Of a DNA stretch of 64,000 bases, positions 19,616 through 29,471 are shown in pieces. A program made the translations under genes and the position numbers. Under the pieces are notes generated by a model that saw only the letters and a program-made list of their open reading frames with translations, was not told the DNA's origin and did no database searches. Each line of letters starts with the position of its first letter. The first letter of the stretch is position 1. Location of the stretch: positions 3,286,001-3,350,000 of the forward strand of contig NZ_CP032084.1 of NCBI RefSeq assembly GCF_003600685.1, read 5' to 3'. This DNA is from Achromobacter sp. B7 (lineage in GTDB: Bacteria > Pseudomonadota > Gammaproteobacteria > Burkholderiales > Burkholderiaceae_B).

Positions 19616-21376
19616 ATGCTTCTTCAGCCCCCTCTCCCCCGCGACGTTCCGCCCGTGGCTTTCGACCGCGCCAAGCTGGTGGACGTGGAAAGCGCCATGG
19701 AGGAATACCTGGAACGGCGCGACTGGCGCGTCAACGCCAACGCCAACCAGGGGTACAGCCTGGGCGGTCTGATCTTGAACGTGGCCGGCAAGGTCACGGC
19801 CAACTACTGGCTGTCGCACGTCTTCACGCCCGAGGCCGGACAGGCGCATCGCGACGGCGACATCCACATCCACGACCTGGACATGCTTAGCGGCTATTGC
19901 GCCGGCTGGTCGTTGCGCCAGTTGCTGACCGAAGGCTTCAACGGCGTACCCGGCAAGGTGGAATCCACGCCGCCCAAGCATATGTCGGCGGCCATCGGCC
20001 AGATCGTCAACTTTCTGGGCACGCTGCAAAACGAATGGGCGGGCGCGCAGGCGTTCAGTTCGTTCGACACCTACATGGCGCCCTTCATCCGCCGCGACGC
20101 GATGACCTACGCCGACGTCAAGCAGGCCATGCAGGAACTGATTTTCAACCTGAACGTGCCCAGCCGCTGGGGCACACAAACGCCCTTCACCAACCTGACC
20201 TTCGACTGGACTTGCCCGGCCGACCTGCAACAGCAAGTGCCCTACGTGGGCGGCGAGGAAATGCCGTTTTCCTACGGCGACCTGCAACACGAAATGGACA
20301 TGATCAACCGCGCCTACATCGAAGTGATGATGGCCGGCGACGCCAAGGGGCGCGTGTTCACCTTCCCGATTCCCACCTACAACATCACCCCGGATTTCGA
20401 CTGGGACCATCCCAACACCGACCGCCTGTTCGAGATGACGGCGCGCTACGGCCTGCCCTACTTCCAGAACTTCCTGAACTCCGACCTGGAACCGCATATG
20501 GTCCGGTCCATGTGCTGCCGCCTGCAACTGGATTTGCGCGAATTGCTCAAGCGCGGCAACGGCTTGTTTGGGTCCGCCGAGCAGACCGGTTCAGTCGGCG
20601 TGGTGACGGTCAATTGCGCGCGGCTGGGCTACACCAGCCAGGGCGATGAAGCCCGCTTGATGCAGCGCCTGGACACCCTGCTGGACCTGGGCCGCGACGT
20701 GCTGGAAACCAAGCGCGCCGTGGTGCAACGCTATATCGACGAAGGCCTGTATCCGTATACGCGCCGCTACCTGGGCACGCTGCGCAACCACTTCAGCACC
20801 TTGGGCGTGAACGGCATCAACGAGATGATCCGCAACTTCACCAACGACGCGGACGACGTCACCACACCGGCCGGCCACGCGCTGGCCGTGCGATTGCTGG
20901 ATCGCGTGCGCGCCCGCATGACCGAATTCCAGGAACAGACGGGGCACCTGTACAACCTGGAGGCCACGCCCGCGGAAGGCACCACTTACCGATTCGCGCG
21001 CGAAGACCGCAAGCGCTTTGCAGGCATCTTGCAGGCAGGCACCGATGCGCAGCCGTACTACACCAACTCCAGCCAGCTGCCCGTGGGCCATACCGACGAC
21101 CCGTTTCATGCGCTGCAATTGCAAGAAACGCTGCAAGGCAAATACACCGGCGGCACCGTGCTGCATCTGTACATGAACGAGGCCGTCTCGTCGGCGCAGG
21201 CATGCAAGCAGCTGGTGCGCCGCGCGCTGTCGAATTTCCGGCTGCCGTACATCACCGTCACGCCCACGTTTTCCATCTGCCCCAACCACGGTTATCTGGC
21301 CGGGCACCACGAGTTTTGCCCCAAGTGCGACGCCGAACTGCTGGCCAGACAGGCCGCGTGCTGCGCGGCGGCTTGA
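19616..21376 (+). CDS. nrdD: Anaerobic ribonucleoside-triphosphate reductase catalytic subunit lacking its own glycyl-radical domain
   Basis: Class III ribonucleotide reductase, which makes deoxyribonucleotides without oxygen. The 586-residue chain has the barrel motifs RDGDIHIHDLDML, the Cys of SMCCRLQLD and the thiyl-radical Cys of GVVTVNCARLGY. It has no N-terminal ATP-cone. It ends soon after a zinc-ribbon-like segment (CPNHGY..CPKC) with QAACCAAA and has no RVxGY glycyl-radical motif, without which such an enzyme cannot work. That motif is in the separate small gene at 21481. ATG 19604 is an alternative start but lies in an NrdR box, so 19616 is preferred. The activase nrdG follows. Confidence 0.9.
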   Translation: MLLQPPLPRDVPPVAFDRAKLVDVESAMEEYLERRDWRVNANANQGYSLGGLILNVAGKVTANYWLSHVFTPEAGQAHRDGDIHIHDLDMLSGYCAGWSLRQLLTEGFNGVPGKVESTPPKHMSAAIGQIVNFLGTLQNEWAGAQAFSSFDTYMAPFIRRDAMTYADVKQAMQELIFNLNVPSRWGTQTPFTNLTFDWTCPADLQQQVPYVGGEEMPFSYGDLQHEMDMINRAYIEVMMAGDAKGRVFTFPIPTYNITPDFDWDHPNTDRLFEMTARYGLPYFQNFLNSDLEPHMVRSMCCRLQLDLRELLKRGNGLFGSAEQTGSVGVVTVNCARLGYTSQGDEARLMQRLDTLLDLGRDVLETKRAVVQRYIDEGLYPYTRRYLGTLRNHFSTLGVNGINEMIRNFTNDADDVTTPAGHALAVRLLDRVRARMTEFQEQTGHLYNLEATPAEGTTYRFAREDRKRFAGILQAGTDAQPYYTNSSQLPVGHTDDPFHALQLQETLQGKYTGGTVLHLYMNEAVSSAQACKQLVRRALSNFRLPYITVTPTFSICPNHGYLAGHHEFCPKCDAELLARQAACCAAA

Positions 21377-21388
21377 TGCTTGGTGCCT

Positions 21389-21437
21389 GATGCGCGATGT
21401 GTGATGCGCGATCCGTGATGCGTGATGCGTGATCGCC
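21389..21437. repeat. Heptanucleotide repeat between nrdD and the glycyl-radical gene
   Basis: Seven tandem 7-base units follow each other, variants of GATGCGT (GATGCGC, GATGTGT, GATCCGT and so on). They fill half of the 104-base gap between the nrdD stop and the next start. A related heptamer array (GCGATGA) occurs at 25378-25419. Confidence 0.7.
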
Positions 21438-21480
21438 AGCTTTGATTGTCAACCTTTCCCCGATGCAAGGAGTTTCCCGA

Positions 21481-21689
21481 TGCAAACCTTGACCCTGCCC
21501 GCCCGCGCCGCTGTTGTCACCGCCGCCAAGGCCGACGATCGCCCCGCCCTGTCGCTGGACGACAGCCAGCGCGTGCGCTGCGAAGTCTGGACCCGCGTAA
21601 TGGGGTATCACCGCCCCGTTGCTTCCTTCAACACCGGCAAACAAGGCGAATTCAATGAACGCCGCTTCTTCGTCGAGCAACGCGCCTGA
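21481..21689 (+). CDS. Stand-alone glycyl-radical domain of anaerobic ribonucleotide reductase
   Basis: A 69-residue protein matching the extreme C-terminus of NrdD. It has RVMGYHRPVASFN with the predicted radical Gly42, preceded by CEVWT and followed by GKQGEFNERRFF, which parallels the RVxGY...NxGK tail of full-length NrdD. A clear AAGGAG precedes the ATG at 21481, so it is translated separately. It is in a different frame from nrdD and 104 bases away, so a single frameshift cannot explain it. It should dock into the NrdD barrel after activation by NrdG, much as the spare part GrcA (YfiD) does with pyruvate formate-lyase. It overlaps nrdG by 35 bases. Confidence 0.85.
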
Positions 21690-22449
21690 GGGCGCAGCGG
21701 AGCACACCCAGCCCGGCACGCGCAGGCTGGCCGTCAGGCCGGCCTACTGCGCGCCGCCGCAACCGGTTGCCGAAGCCCTGCCCCGGCATGCGCCGGCCAT
21801 CGGCGGCCTGGTGCCTTTTTCCAGCGTGGATTGGCCGGGGCAATTGGCGGCGGTGGTGTTCATTTCCGGTTGCCCGTGGCGCTGCCATTACTGCCACAAC
21901 ACCGAACTGCAAACCCGCACCGCTCGCTACGACTGGCGCGATGCGCGGTCGTTCCTGCAGAGCCGTGCGGGTCTGTTGGATGCGGTGGTGTTCTCGGGTG
22001 GCGAACCGCTATCGGAACCGCGCCTGCCATCATTGATCCGCGATGTGCGGCGCATGGGTTACCGCGTTGGCTTGCATACGGCCGGGATATATCCACTGCG
22101 GCTGGCCGACGTGTTGCGCCATCTGGATTGGGTGGGTCTGGACATCAAGGCCGATGCGCAAGGCTACGACGACATCACCGGCCGGCGCGATTCGCAACGC
22201 CCGGCGATGGCGTGCCTGACGCAGTTGCTGTCGGCCGGCAAAAGCTTTGAATGCCGCATCACCTGGCATCCCGATTGGCTGGACGAAACGCGGCTGCTGG
22301 CGCTGGCCGATGCGTTGGCCCGCCGTGGCGTGCGGCGCTTTGCCGTGCAGGCCGCGCGCAGTTCGCCGGGCACGCCGCCCGCGCGGGCGTTGACGACGCG
22401 GGCGCAGGCGCGCATGAGGCAGCTGTTTGAGGACTTTGCGTATCGATGA
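21655..22449 (+). CDS. nrdG: Anaerobic ribonucleotide reductase activating protein (radical SAM)
   Basis: This radical-SAM activase puts the glycyl radical on the NrdD system. It has the CX3CX2C iron-sulfur motif (CPWRCHYC: Cys73, Cys77, Cys80), the SAM-binding FSGGEPLSE, and LDWVGLDIKAD in the barrel. At 264 aa it is longer than E. coli NrdG, with a disordered 45-residue N-terminus, and is closer to the long NrdG2/PflA-like activases. The ATG at 21655 lies inside the glycyl-radical gene and is preceded by AAGGCG; the open frame extends to 21619 without a better site. The overlap implies coupled translation with the very protein it must modify. Confidence 0.9.
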   Translation: MNAASSSSNAPEGAAEHTQPGTRRLAVRPAYCAPPQPVAEALPRHAPAIGGLVPFSSVDWPGQLAAVVFISGCPWRCHYCHNTELQTRTARYDWRDARSFLQSRAGLLDAVVFSGGEPLSEPRLPSLIRDVRRMGYRVGLHTAGIYPLRLADVLRHLDWVGLDIKADAQGYDDITGRRDSQRPAMACLTQLLSAGKSFECRITWHPDWLDETRLLALADALARRGVRRFAVQAARSSPGTPPARALTTRAQARMRQLFEDFAYR

Positions 22450-22478
22450 CGCCACCTCGCCGCCACCTCGCCGCAACC

Positions 22479-23915
22479 TCATCGCAACATCATCGCCACC
22501 TCATCGCCGCGCCAACGCCGCGCCAACGCCGCCTCCAACGTCGCGTGAAAGCGCGGTGACCCGATCGCGCCCACATTGCACCGCGACCAGGGCGACACGG
22601 CCGTCGGGTCCACGCTGAACACGCGGCCCGGCGCCATGATGACTTTCTCGGGCATCAGCTCGGCGGCCAGCGTCAGCGTATCGTCCACGCCTGGAAACGC
22701 CGCCCACAAATACATCGATCGCGACGGCCGCGCGAACACCTGCGCGCCCAGCGAATCCAGCACCTGCAAGGCGTTGCCCGTGGCCGCTTCCAGCCGCTGG
22801 CGCAAGCGCGCAAGATGGCGTTCGTAATGCCCGTCGCGCAGCATCACGTCCACCATGCGCTCGCAATATTCCGAACTGCTGACGTGCACCAAGGCCTTCA
22901 GGTCGGCCAGGTCGCTGGCCAAGGCCGCGTTGCAGCCGATGAAGCCCACCCGCAACGCTGCGGAAAACGACTTTGAAAAGCTGCCGATGTAGATCGTGCG
23001 TTCCAACTGGTCCAGCGCCGACAGCCGCACGGCCGACGTCGGCTTGAAGTCCGCCAGCGCGTCGTTCTCGACGATTGTCAGGTTGTGGCGCTCGGCCAGT
23101 TGCAGCACCTTGTACGCCTTGGCCAAAGAAATATCGGAACCGGTCGGATTGTGCGCCAGCGACTGCGTAAAAAACAGGCGCGGCTTCTCGCGCTGCAACA
23201 AGGCTTCCAGGGCGGCCACATCGGGGCCGTCCGCCAGGCGCGGCACGCCCAACATGCGCACGCCCGCCAGCTTCAGCTTGCCGAACAAGGGGTAATAGCC
23301 CGGGTTGTCGACCAGCACCGTACCGCCCGGCGGCACGAAGTAGCGGATCACCAGGTCCATGGCCTCGTTCGCGCCATGCGTCAGCACCAGCTGCGACGGC
23401 GCCACGTTCACCCCGACGTCGCCCAGCTTGCGCACCAGGCTTTCGCGCAGGGGCGCATAGCCAAACCGGCTGCCATAGCGGAACAAGGCGCCCAGCCCCG
23501 TGCGCACCACCTTCTGGTGATAGCGGTCCATGCGCATGTCGGCCAGCCATTCCACGGGCGGAAAGCCGTCGCCCGCCTGCACCGCATCGGGCTGCGTCTT
23601 GAGTTGTTCGCGCATCAGCCAGACGATGTCCATGGCGCGGCTCAACTGGCCCGGTTCTTCATCCGCCGCCTTGCGCGTGTAGCCGCCGTCCAGCACGAAA
23701 AAGCCGGAGCCCCGGCGCGGTTCCACCAGCCCCTGCGCCACCAGCATTTCAAACGCCACCACCACCGTGTTCTTGGCGTAGCGATGCAACTGCGATAGCT
23801 CGCGCAGCGACGGCAGCTTGTCGCCAGGGCGGTACACGCCATCCGCGATCTGCTGGCCGATCAGCTTGGCCAAACTTTCGGCGATGGGGGCCGCGCGCGG
23901 CCGTCTTCCAGTCAT
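22479..23915 (-). CDS. MocR/PdxR-type regulator (GntR HTH fused to aminotransferase domain)
   Basis: A 478-residue transcription factor with an N-terminal winged helix of GntR type (SLRELSQLHRYAKNTVVVAF, about 40-59) and a fold-type I aminotransferase domain that binds PLP. The PLP Lys lies in YIGSFSKSFSAALRVGF, and TGSD/NPGYYPLFGK motifs are also seen. It is divergent from the HMG-CoA reductase gene and shares an intergenic region with three GTACAGTTT-type sites, so it most likely controls that operon and itself. An ATG at 23930 is possible; ATG 23915 is chosen because GGAAG lies 8 bases ahead. Ligand unknown. Confidence 0.88.
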   Translation of the reverse strand: MTGRRPRAAPIAESLAKLIGQQIADGVYRPGDKLPSLRELSQLHRYAKNTVVVAFEMLVAQGLVEPRRGSGFFVLDGGYTRKAADEEPGQLSRAMDIVWLMREQLKTQPDAVQAGDGFPPVEWLADMRMDRYHQKVVRTGLGALFRYGSRFGYAPLRESLVRKLGDVGVNVAPSQLVLTHGANEAMDLVIRYFVPPGGTVLVDNPGYYPLFGKLKLAGVRMLGVPRLADGPDVAALEALLQREKPRLFFTQSLAHNPTGSDISLAKAYKVLQLAERHNLTIVENDALADFKPTSAVRLSALDQLERTIYIGSFSKSFSAALRVGFIGCNAALASDLADLKALVHVSSSEYCERMVDVMLRDGHYERHLARLRQRLEAATGNALQVLDSLGAQVFARPSRSMYLWAAFPGVDDTLTLAAELMPEKVIMAPGRVFSVDPTAVSPWSRCNVGAIGSPRFHATLEAALARRWRGDEVAMMLR

Positions 23916-23977
23916 GGCTGAGTCTTCCATAGGTGCATTCTTGCGCCGGGCGCTACGCAAAATTGGTGCAGTGCGAT

Positions 23978-24024
23978 GGTACTGTTTGGCAAAACTGTAC
24001 CTCTCAATAGAGGTACAGTTTACC
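23978..24024. promoter_or_regulatory. Triple operator for the divergent MocR regulator
   Basis: GGTACTGTTT and AAACTGTACC form an inverted pair (23978-24001) and AGGTACAGTTTACC (24011-24024) repeats the same half-site. Repeated GTACAGTTT half-sites between a MocR gene and its divergent target are typical of MocR-controlled promoters. Confidence 0.6.
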
Positions 24025-24065
24025 TAGAATCAGGCCACCTAATACCGATACGGAGACCTGCCATC

Positions 24066-25349
<1,284 letters not shown>

Positions 25350-25377
25350 GCGGCAGGCAGGAAGCCCTGAGCAATAA

Positions 25378-25419
25378 GCGATGAGCGATGAGCGATGAGC
25401 GATGAGCGATGAGCGATGA
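25378..25419. repeat. Heptanucleotide tandem repeat GCGATGA
   Basis: Six perfect tandem copies of GCGATGA lie in the 160-base gap between the HMG-CoA reductase gene and the small membrane protein gene. The sequence resembles the degenerate heptamer array at 21389-21437. Confidence 0.85.
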
Positions 25420-25509
25420 GCAATAAGCACTGAGCAGCACACAGTCATAAGAACAGAGGCGTGCGCGGCCCCGACCGCGCCGCCCGCCCCCCCCCCAACG
25501 GAGAGAGAC

Positions 25510-26013
25510 ATGGAACCACAATCGCCCGCGCCATCCTGGCGCCTGGCAGAGGTATGGAGCGACACCGTCGACCTGCGCCAATTGGCCTGGGCCATCGGCA
25601 TTGGCATCGCCATCAGCGTGACCGGATTTTTTGCCGCCAGCCGCTGGCTGCGCGGCATGGTGGCGTCGCCCGAACTGGCGCACGCCTACGCCATGCTGGC
25701 CGGCCTGGCCGGCTGCGTGATCGCGGGCGTGATCTGCGCCCGCCTGTTCCCGCCCAAGCGTGAAGTCATCGAACACACCTCGACGCACGACCCTGCCTGG
25801 CGCGCCGAAGTGCTGGCCGAACTGGCGGACCAGCCGGGCGGCCTGGGCTCGCTGGCCGACCTGCCCGAACCCGTCGTGCGCGAACTGAAAGAGCTGGGCC
25901 TGTACGACCTGTTCACCGAACCGCCGCCCCCGCCCACCACGACCGCCACGGTCTCCACCGCCGCTTCTCCCACCGCCTCGCCGCAAGGCTCGTCCAAGGA
26001 GGCGCTGGCATGA
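25510..26013 (+). CDS. Small membrane protein partnered with a TctA-type permease
   Basis: A 167-residue protein with two predicted membrane helices (about 24-44 and 60-78), a soluble segment with KREVIEHTSTHDPAWRAEVLAELADQPGG, and a Pro/Thr/Ser-rich low-complexity tail. It overlaps the TctA-type permease gene by 4 bases. In canonical tripartite tricarboxylate transporters the small subunit TctB has four helices; this one has only two and no sequence likeness I can recognise, so it may replace TctB. GGAGAG precedes the ATG. Function inferred from position only. Confidence 0.65.
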   Translation: MEPQSPAPSWRLAEVWSDTVDLRQLAWAIGIGIAISVTGFFAASRWLRGMVASPELAHAYAMLAGLAGCVIAGVICARLFPPKREVIEHTSTHDPAWRAEVLAELADQPGGLGSLADLPEPVVRELKELGLYDLFTEPPPPPTTTATVSTAASPTASPQGSSKEALA

Positions 26014-27398
26014 GCGACCCGATCCTGCTTGAACAAATCATGGTGGCTGCCGCCATGGGCCTCTTGGGCGCAGTGGTGTTCGCGGCCATCGGCCTGGTGT
26101 CCGGCACCGACGAAACCACCACGCTTGCCCCGCTGACCTTGCTGGTGGTGCTGCTGGGCGTGCCGCCCGCCGGCGTGTTCACCTTCTTTCTGGCCGGCGC
26201 CGTGGCCAAGCACATGACGCATGCCGTGCCCACCGCGCTGCTGGGCATCCCCGGCGACACGCTGGCAACACCTTTGCTGCAAGACGCGAACATGTTGCGC
26301 AAGCTGGGCGTGCCGCACATCGCGCTGCGCAAGATGGTGTCCGGCGCCATCGTGGCCGCCTTTGTGGCCGTGCCGCTGGCCGTGTTGTTCGCCGTGTTGC
26401 TGGCGCCGTTTGGCGCGGCCATCACCAAGTCGGCGCCGTGGATCTTCCTGGCCGCCGCCGTGCTGATCGCGTATTTCTCGGCAGGCCGCTGGGCGGCGGT
26501 CGCGCTGCTGGTGCCGTTCGTGGTGGTGATCATTGCCTTGCAAAGCCTGACGGCAAAGTACGGCGTCAAGCTCAGCATCAGCTACTTCCTGGGCATCGCC
26601 ATCGGCCCGCTGATTGCCGACCTGTTCACCGTGATTTCGCCGATGGGCCGCGCGAAGATGATGCGCGAGAAGGTGCGCACGTTTTCGCTGGCGCCCGACG
26701 TCAAGGGCTGGTCGGGCTATTTCCCCAACCCGCTCAAGGTCATGGACCGCACGCAGACCCGCTGGACGCTGGCCACTGCCGCCATCTCCAGCGCCACGTT
26801 CGTGTTCAGCCCCGTGGCCATGACGGTGGTGCTGGGCGAGCTGGTGGGCTCGCGTATCAAGCACGCGTACCACCGGCTGACCACCGTGCTGTCCGCGCGC
26901 AATGGCGTCACCGAAGCCACCTACATCGCCGAAGCGCTGATTCCGCTGATCGCCTTCGGCCTGCCGCTGAGCCCCGTGGCGGCTGGGCCGGCCGCGCCGC
27001 TGTTCAACGCCCCGCCCCGCTTCACGGTGGACGCGGCCACCGGCCAGACGCACAACCTGCACAACCTGCTGAATCACTGGGAATTCCTGGGCTACGGCAT
27101 GCTGGCCGTGCTGCTGGCGGCCGTGGTGTCATACCCGTTTGCCATGAACTTCGCGCGCCGCGCCGCGCTGTTCGTGTCGCGCCGCGTCAGCCACGAAGCC
27201 ATCATCGCCACATTCGTGGGCTTGATCATCGTGATCAGCATCTGGGAAGGCCAGTTCCTGGGCCTGCTGGTGATCCTGACGATGGGCCTGTTCGGCGGCT
27301 TGCTGTCGCGCCTGTTCGGCTTTAACACCGGCGTGCAATTCATGGGTTACTACACGGCGGTGCTGTCGGTGCCGGCCATCGTGAAGTTGATGGCGTGA
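26010..27398 (+). CDS. TctA-family tripartite tricarboxylate transporter permease
   Basis: The large inner-membrane permease of a TTT-type carboxylate importer (462 aa, about eleven helices). The conserved family segments AVPTALLGIPGDTLATPLL (about 71-89), MGRAKMM and GLPLSPVAAGPAAPLFNAPP are visible, so it belongs to a divergent TctA branch with long loops. It needs a periplasmic Bug receptor; two are encoded in the convergent operon just downstream (28433-30458). Together with HMG-CoA reductase upstream this suggests uptake of mevalonate or a related hydroxy acid. The substrate is inferred, not shown. Confidence 0.85.
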   Translation: MSDPILLEQIMVAAAMGLLGAVVFAAIGLVSGTDETTTLAPLTLLVVLLGVPPAGVFTFFLAGAVAKHMTHAVPTALLGIPGDTLATPLLQDANMLRKLGVPHIALRKMVSGAIVAAFVAVPLAVLFAVLLAPFGAAITKSAPWIFLAAAVLIAYFSAGRWAAVALLVPFVVVIIALQSLTAKYGVKLSISYFLGIAIGPLIADLFTVISPMGRAKMMREKVRTFSLAPDVKGWSGYFPNPLKVMDRTQTRWTLATAAISSATFVFSPVAMTVVLGELVGSRIKHAYHRLTTVLSARNGVTEATYIAEALIPLIAFGLPLSPVAAGPAAPLFNAPPRFTVDAATGQTHNLHNLLNHWEFLGYGMLAVLLAAVVSYPFAMNFARRAALFVSRRVSHEAIIATFVGLIIVISIWEGQFLGLLVILTMGLFGGLLSRLFGFNTGVQFMGYYTAVLSVPAIVKLMA

Positions 27399-27419
27399 TC
27401 TGCGGGGTCGGGAGATCGA

Positions 27420-27443
27420 GGGATCGGCTAAGCGGCTGATCCC
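27420..27443. terminator. Hairpin between convergent operons, probable bidirectional terminator
   Basis: GGGATCGGC (27420-27428) and GCTGATCCC (27435-27443) form a 9-bp stem with one G-U pair and a 6-base loop. Outer arms TCGGGA/TCCCGA extend it. No long U-tract is visible on either strand. It sits between the permease and lactonase genes, which end toward each other. Confidence 0.4.
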
Positions 27444-27510
27444 CCGAATCCCGAAATCGCTTCCCAGTCCGTCCCGCGTCCCAGCCTGCCCCGCGTCGCT
27501 GCCCGTACCC

Positions 27511-28410
27511 TTACGCCGGCAACGGCGCTTCAAGAATCGCCCCGGTCGCGGATTCCGTCATGACGACGGCGCCGCCATCGGGGCGTATTGCGACATTGGT
27601 CACCGTGCTGCCGGCAATCGGGCTTTTCAAGAAGTGGGTGACTTCGCCCCCCGCGTTCAGCACGAAGACGCCGCCCAGGCTGGCATGCGCCACCAGCAAG
27701 CCACCCGCTGGCGTGCTGGCCAACCCGTCAGGCCCGCTGGTGCCGAAGAAGGTGCGAAACGCCCCCATCTTCGATAACGAGCCGTCGCGCATCAACGGGC
27801 CGCGCCACGCCTGGTTGGCACGGGTTACGGCCACGAACAGCACCTGTTCATTCGCGTCCAGCGCAATCCCGTTCGGGCTGGGCGCATTGGCCAGCAGCAG
27901 GTCCAGGCGGCCGCTGGCCGGGTCATAGCGATACACGCGGCCATGCGGATCGTGCAACCCCGTCTGCCCCTGGTCGGTAAAGTACAACCGGCCGGCGCGG
28001 TCAAACACCAGATCGTTCACGCCCTTGAAGGATTCGCTGTTGCGCTCGCCCAGCACCGTGTCGACCTGACCCGTGGCCGGATCGCATCGCAAAATGCCAA
28101 GCCGGTAATCGGCCACCCACAGGCTGCCGTCGCGATGGCGCGCCAGGCCGTTGGGCCAGCCGCCCGTTTCGGCCACCACGCACCAGTCGTTGTCGCCATC
28201 CACGCGCAGGATGCGGCCATGTGGAATATCCGTTACGTACAACGCGCCGTCGGCGCCGAACACCGGCCCCTCAAGAAAGCAATCCACGATATGCCCCGCC
28301 TTGTTGGCGTCGGCCCACGCGCTGCGCCGAGGCAGCCGTAACGCGGCGGGCATGGCGGCGATAACGCGCGCTTCGATCACCACCGGCGGCGCGAAGTTCA
28401 GATTCCACAT
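27511..28410 (-). CDS. SMP-30/gluconolactonase family lactonase
   Basis: A six-bladed propeller enzyme of the SMP-30/LRE family, 299 aa, which hydrolyses lactones with one bound metal ion. All four metal-site residues are present: Glu47 (FLEGP), Asn132 (GVNDLVF), Asn180 (SPNGIALD) and Asp228 (SGPDGLAS). The frame is open to 28506, but ATG 28410 with GGGGGAAG ahead gives the usual start. It is the last gene of the lyase-transferase-receptor operon. In a mevalonate locus the obvious substrate would be mevalonolactone, opened to mevalonate; that is inference from context. Confidence 0.85.
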   Translation of the reverse strand: MWNLNFAPPVVIEARVIAAMPAALRLPRRSAWADANKAGHIVDCFLEGPVFGADGALYVTDIPHGRILRVDGDNDWCVVAETGGWPNGLARHRDGSLWVADYRLGILRCDPATGQVDTVLGERNSESFKGVNDLVFDRAGRLYFTDQGQTGLHDPHGRVYRYDPASGRLDLLLANAPSPNGIALDANEQVLFVAVTRANQAWRGPLMRDGSLSKMGAFRTFFGTSGPDGLASTPAGGLLVAHASLGGVFVLNAGGEVTHFLKSPIAGSTVTNVAIRPDGGAVVMTESATGAILEAPLPA

Positions 28411-28432
28411 GCTGTCTTCCCCCTTGTCCGCA

Positions 28433-29431
28433 TTATTCGGGCTTGATGCCCACGCGTTTGCCCACGTCGGCCCACAAGCGCACCTGGTCCTGCACATAGG
28501 CGCCAAATTGCGCCACGGGCAGGGACCGATGCCGGGCGCCCTGCCGCGCCATGTTTTCCTGCATGGCCGGCTCGCTCATCACCTGAGTCACCAGCAGGTT
28601 CATCTTGTTGACGATGGCCGGCGGCGTGCCTTTAGGCGCGGCCAGGCCAAACCAGTTCAGCACTTGATACGACGGCAGCCCCGCCTGCGCGAAGGTCGGC
28701 ACGTCCGGCAACGCCGCCAGCCGCGTGGCGCCCGTGACGGCCAACGCGCGCACCCGGCCGCCCTGCACCGGCGGGATGGCCGTGGGCGCGGCCGTGATCA
28801 ACAGGTCGATCTGCCCGGCCATCAGGTCGGACAACGCCGCGCCCGCGCCGCGATACGGAATGTGGGTCAGCGACACCTGCGCTTCGCTCTTGAACATCTC
28901 GGCGGCCAGGTGGGTAGAGCTGGCCTGCCCGCCCGACCCGTAGTTCAGCGTGCCGGGCGCCTTGCGGGCCTGCGCGATCAACGCGTCCATCGTTTTGTAC
29001 GGGGACTTCTCGGGAACCAGCAGCACCAAGGGCGTTTCGATGATTTCACTAACGTGGACCAGGTCGTTCTGATAATCCCAAGGCAGCTTGGAAAACAGCA
29101 GCGGCAGCATCGTGTACGTGGTGTCGGTGACCAGGAACGTGCTGCCGTCGGGCGCGGACCGCGCCACTTCCTGCGTAGCGATAGTTCCCGACGCCCCAGT
29201 CTTGTTGTCCACGATGAAGGTCTTGCCGGTGGCCTCGGACAGCTTCTGCGCCACCTGCCGCGCGGCGTAGTCCGTCGTGCCGCCCGGGGAATAAGGAACG
29301 ACCAGGCGCACGGGCTTGTCGGGCCAGTTGGCGGCGTCGTCGGCCGCGTGGGCCGGCACCCAGGCCAGCGCCGCCGCAACGGCGAGCAGCGCGCGGCGCA
29401 CGGCGGCGCTGCGCGTGAAAAGCGTAGTCAT
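28433..29431 (-). CDS. Bug family periplasmic receptor, mevalonate-locus copy 1
   Basis: A 332-residue TctC-like receptor. The signal peptide (about 1-29, ending VPAHA) is followed by WPDKPVRLVVPYSPGGTTD, the characteristic Bug ligand-loop start, then GKTFIVDNKTGASG. AGGAGA precedes the ATG. It lies between the second Bug gene and the SMP-30 lactonase in a single operon. Two receptors in tandem could give two substrates, or the open-acid and lactone forms of one. The TctA-type permease for it is probably the one encoded convergently at 26010. Confidence 0.9.
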   Translation of the reverse strand: MTTLFTRSAAVRRALLAVAAALAWVPAHAADDAANWPDKPVRLVVPYSPGGTTDYAARQVAQKLSEATGKTFIVDNKTGASGTIATQEVARSAPDGSTFLVTDTTYTMLPLLFSKLPWDYQNDLVHVSEIIETPLVLLVPEKSPYKTMDALIAQARKAPGTLNYGSGGQASSTHLAAEMFKSEAQVSLTHIPYRGAGAALSDLMAGQIDLLITAAPTAIPPVQGGRVRALAVTGATRLAALPDVPTFAQAGLPSYQVLNWFGLAAPKGTPPAIVNKMNLLVTQVMSEPAMQENMARQGARHRSLPVAQFGAYVQDQVRLWADVGKRVGIKPE

Positions 29432-29471
29432 AATGTTGTCTCCTGTTGGCTTCTGTGGCCCCGCGTCCGCA

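Noticed and set aside
21377..21480. Frameshift as an explanation for the missing NrdD glycyl-radical domain
   Set aside because: The gap is 104 bases with stop codons and repeats, and the small gene has its own strong ribosome site; one indel cannot rejoin the frames.
25378..25419. Short tandem array considered as a CRISPR array or origin iterons
   Set aside because: Seven-base units without spacers; no cas genes, DnaA boxes or replication genes nearby.
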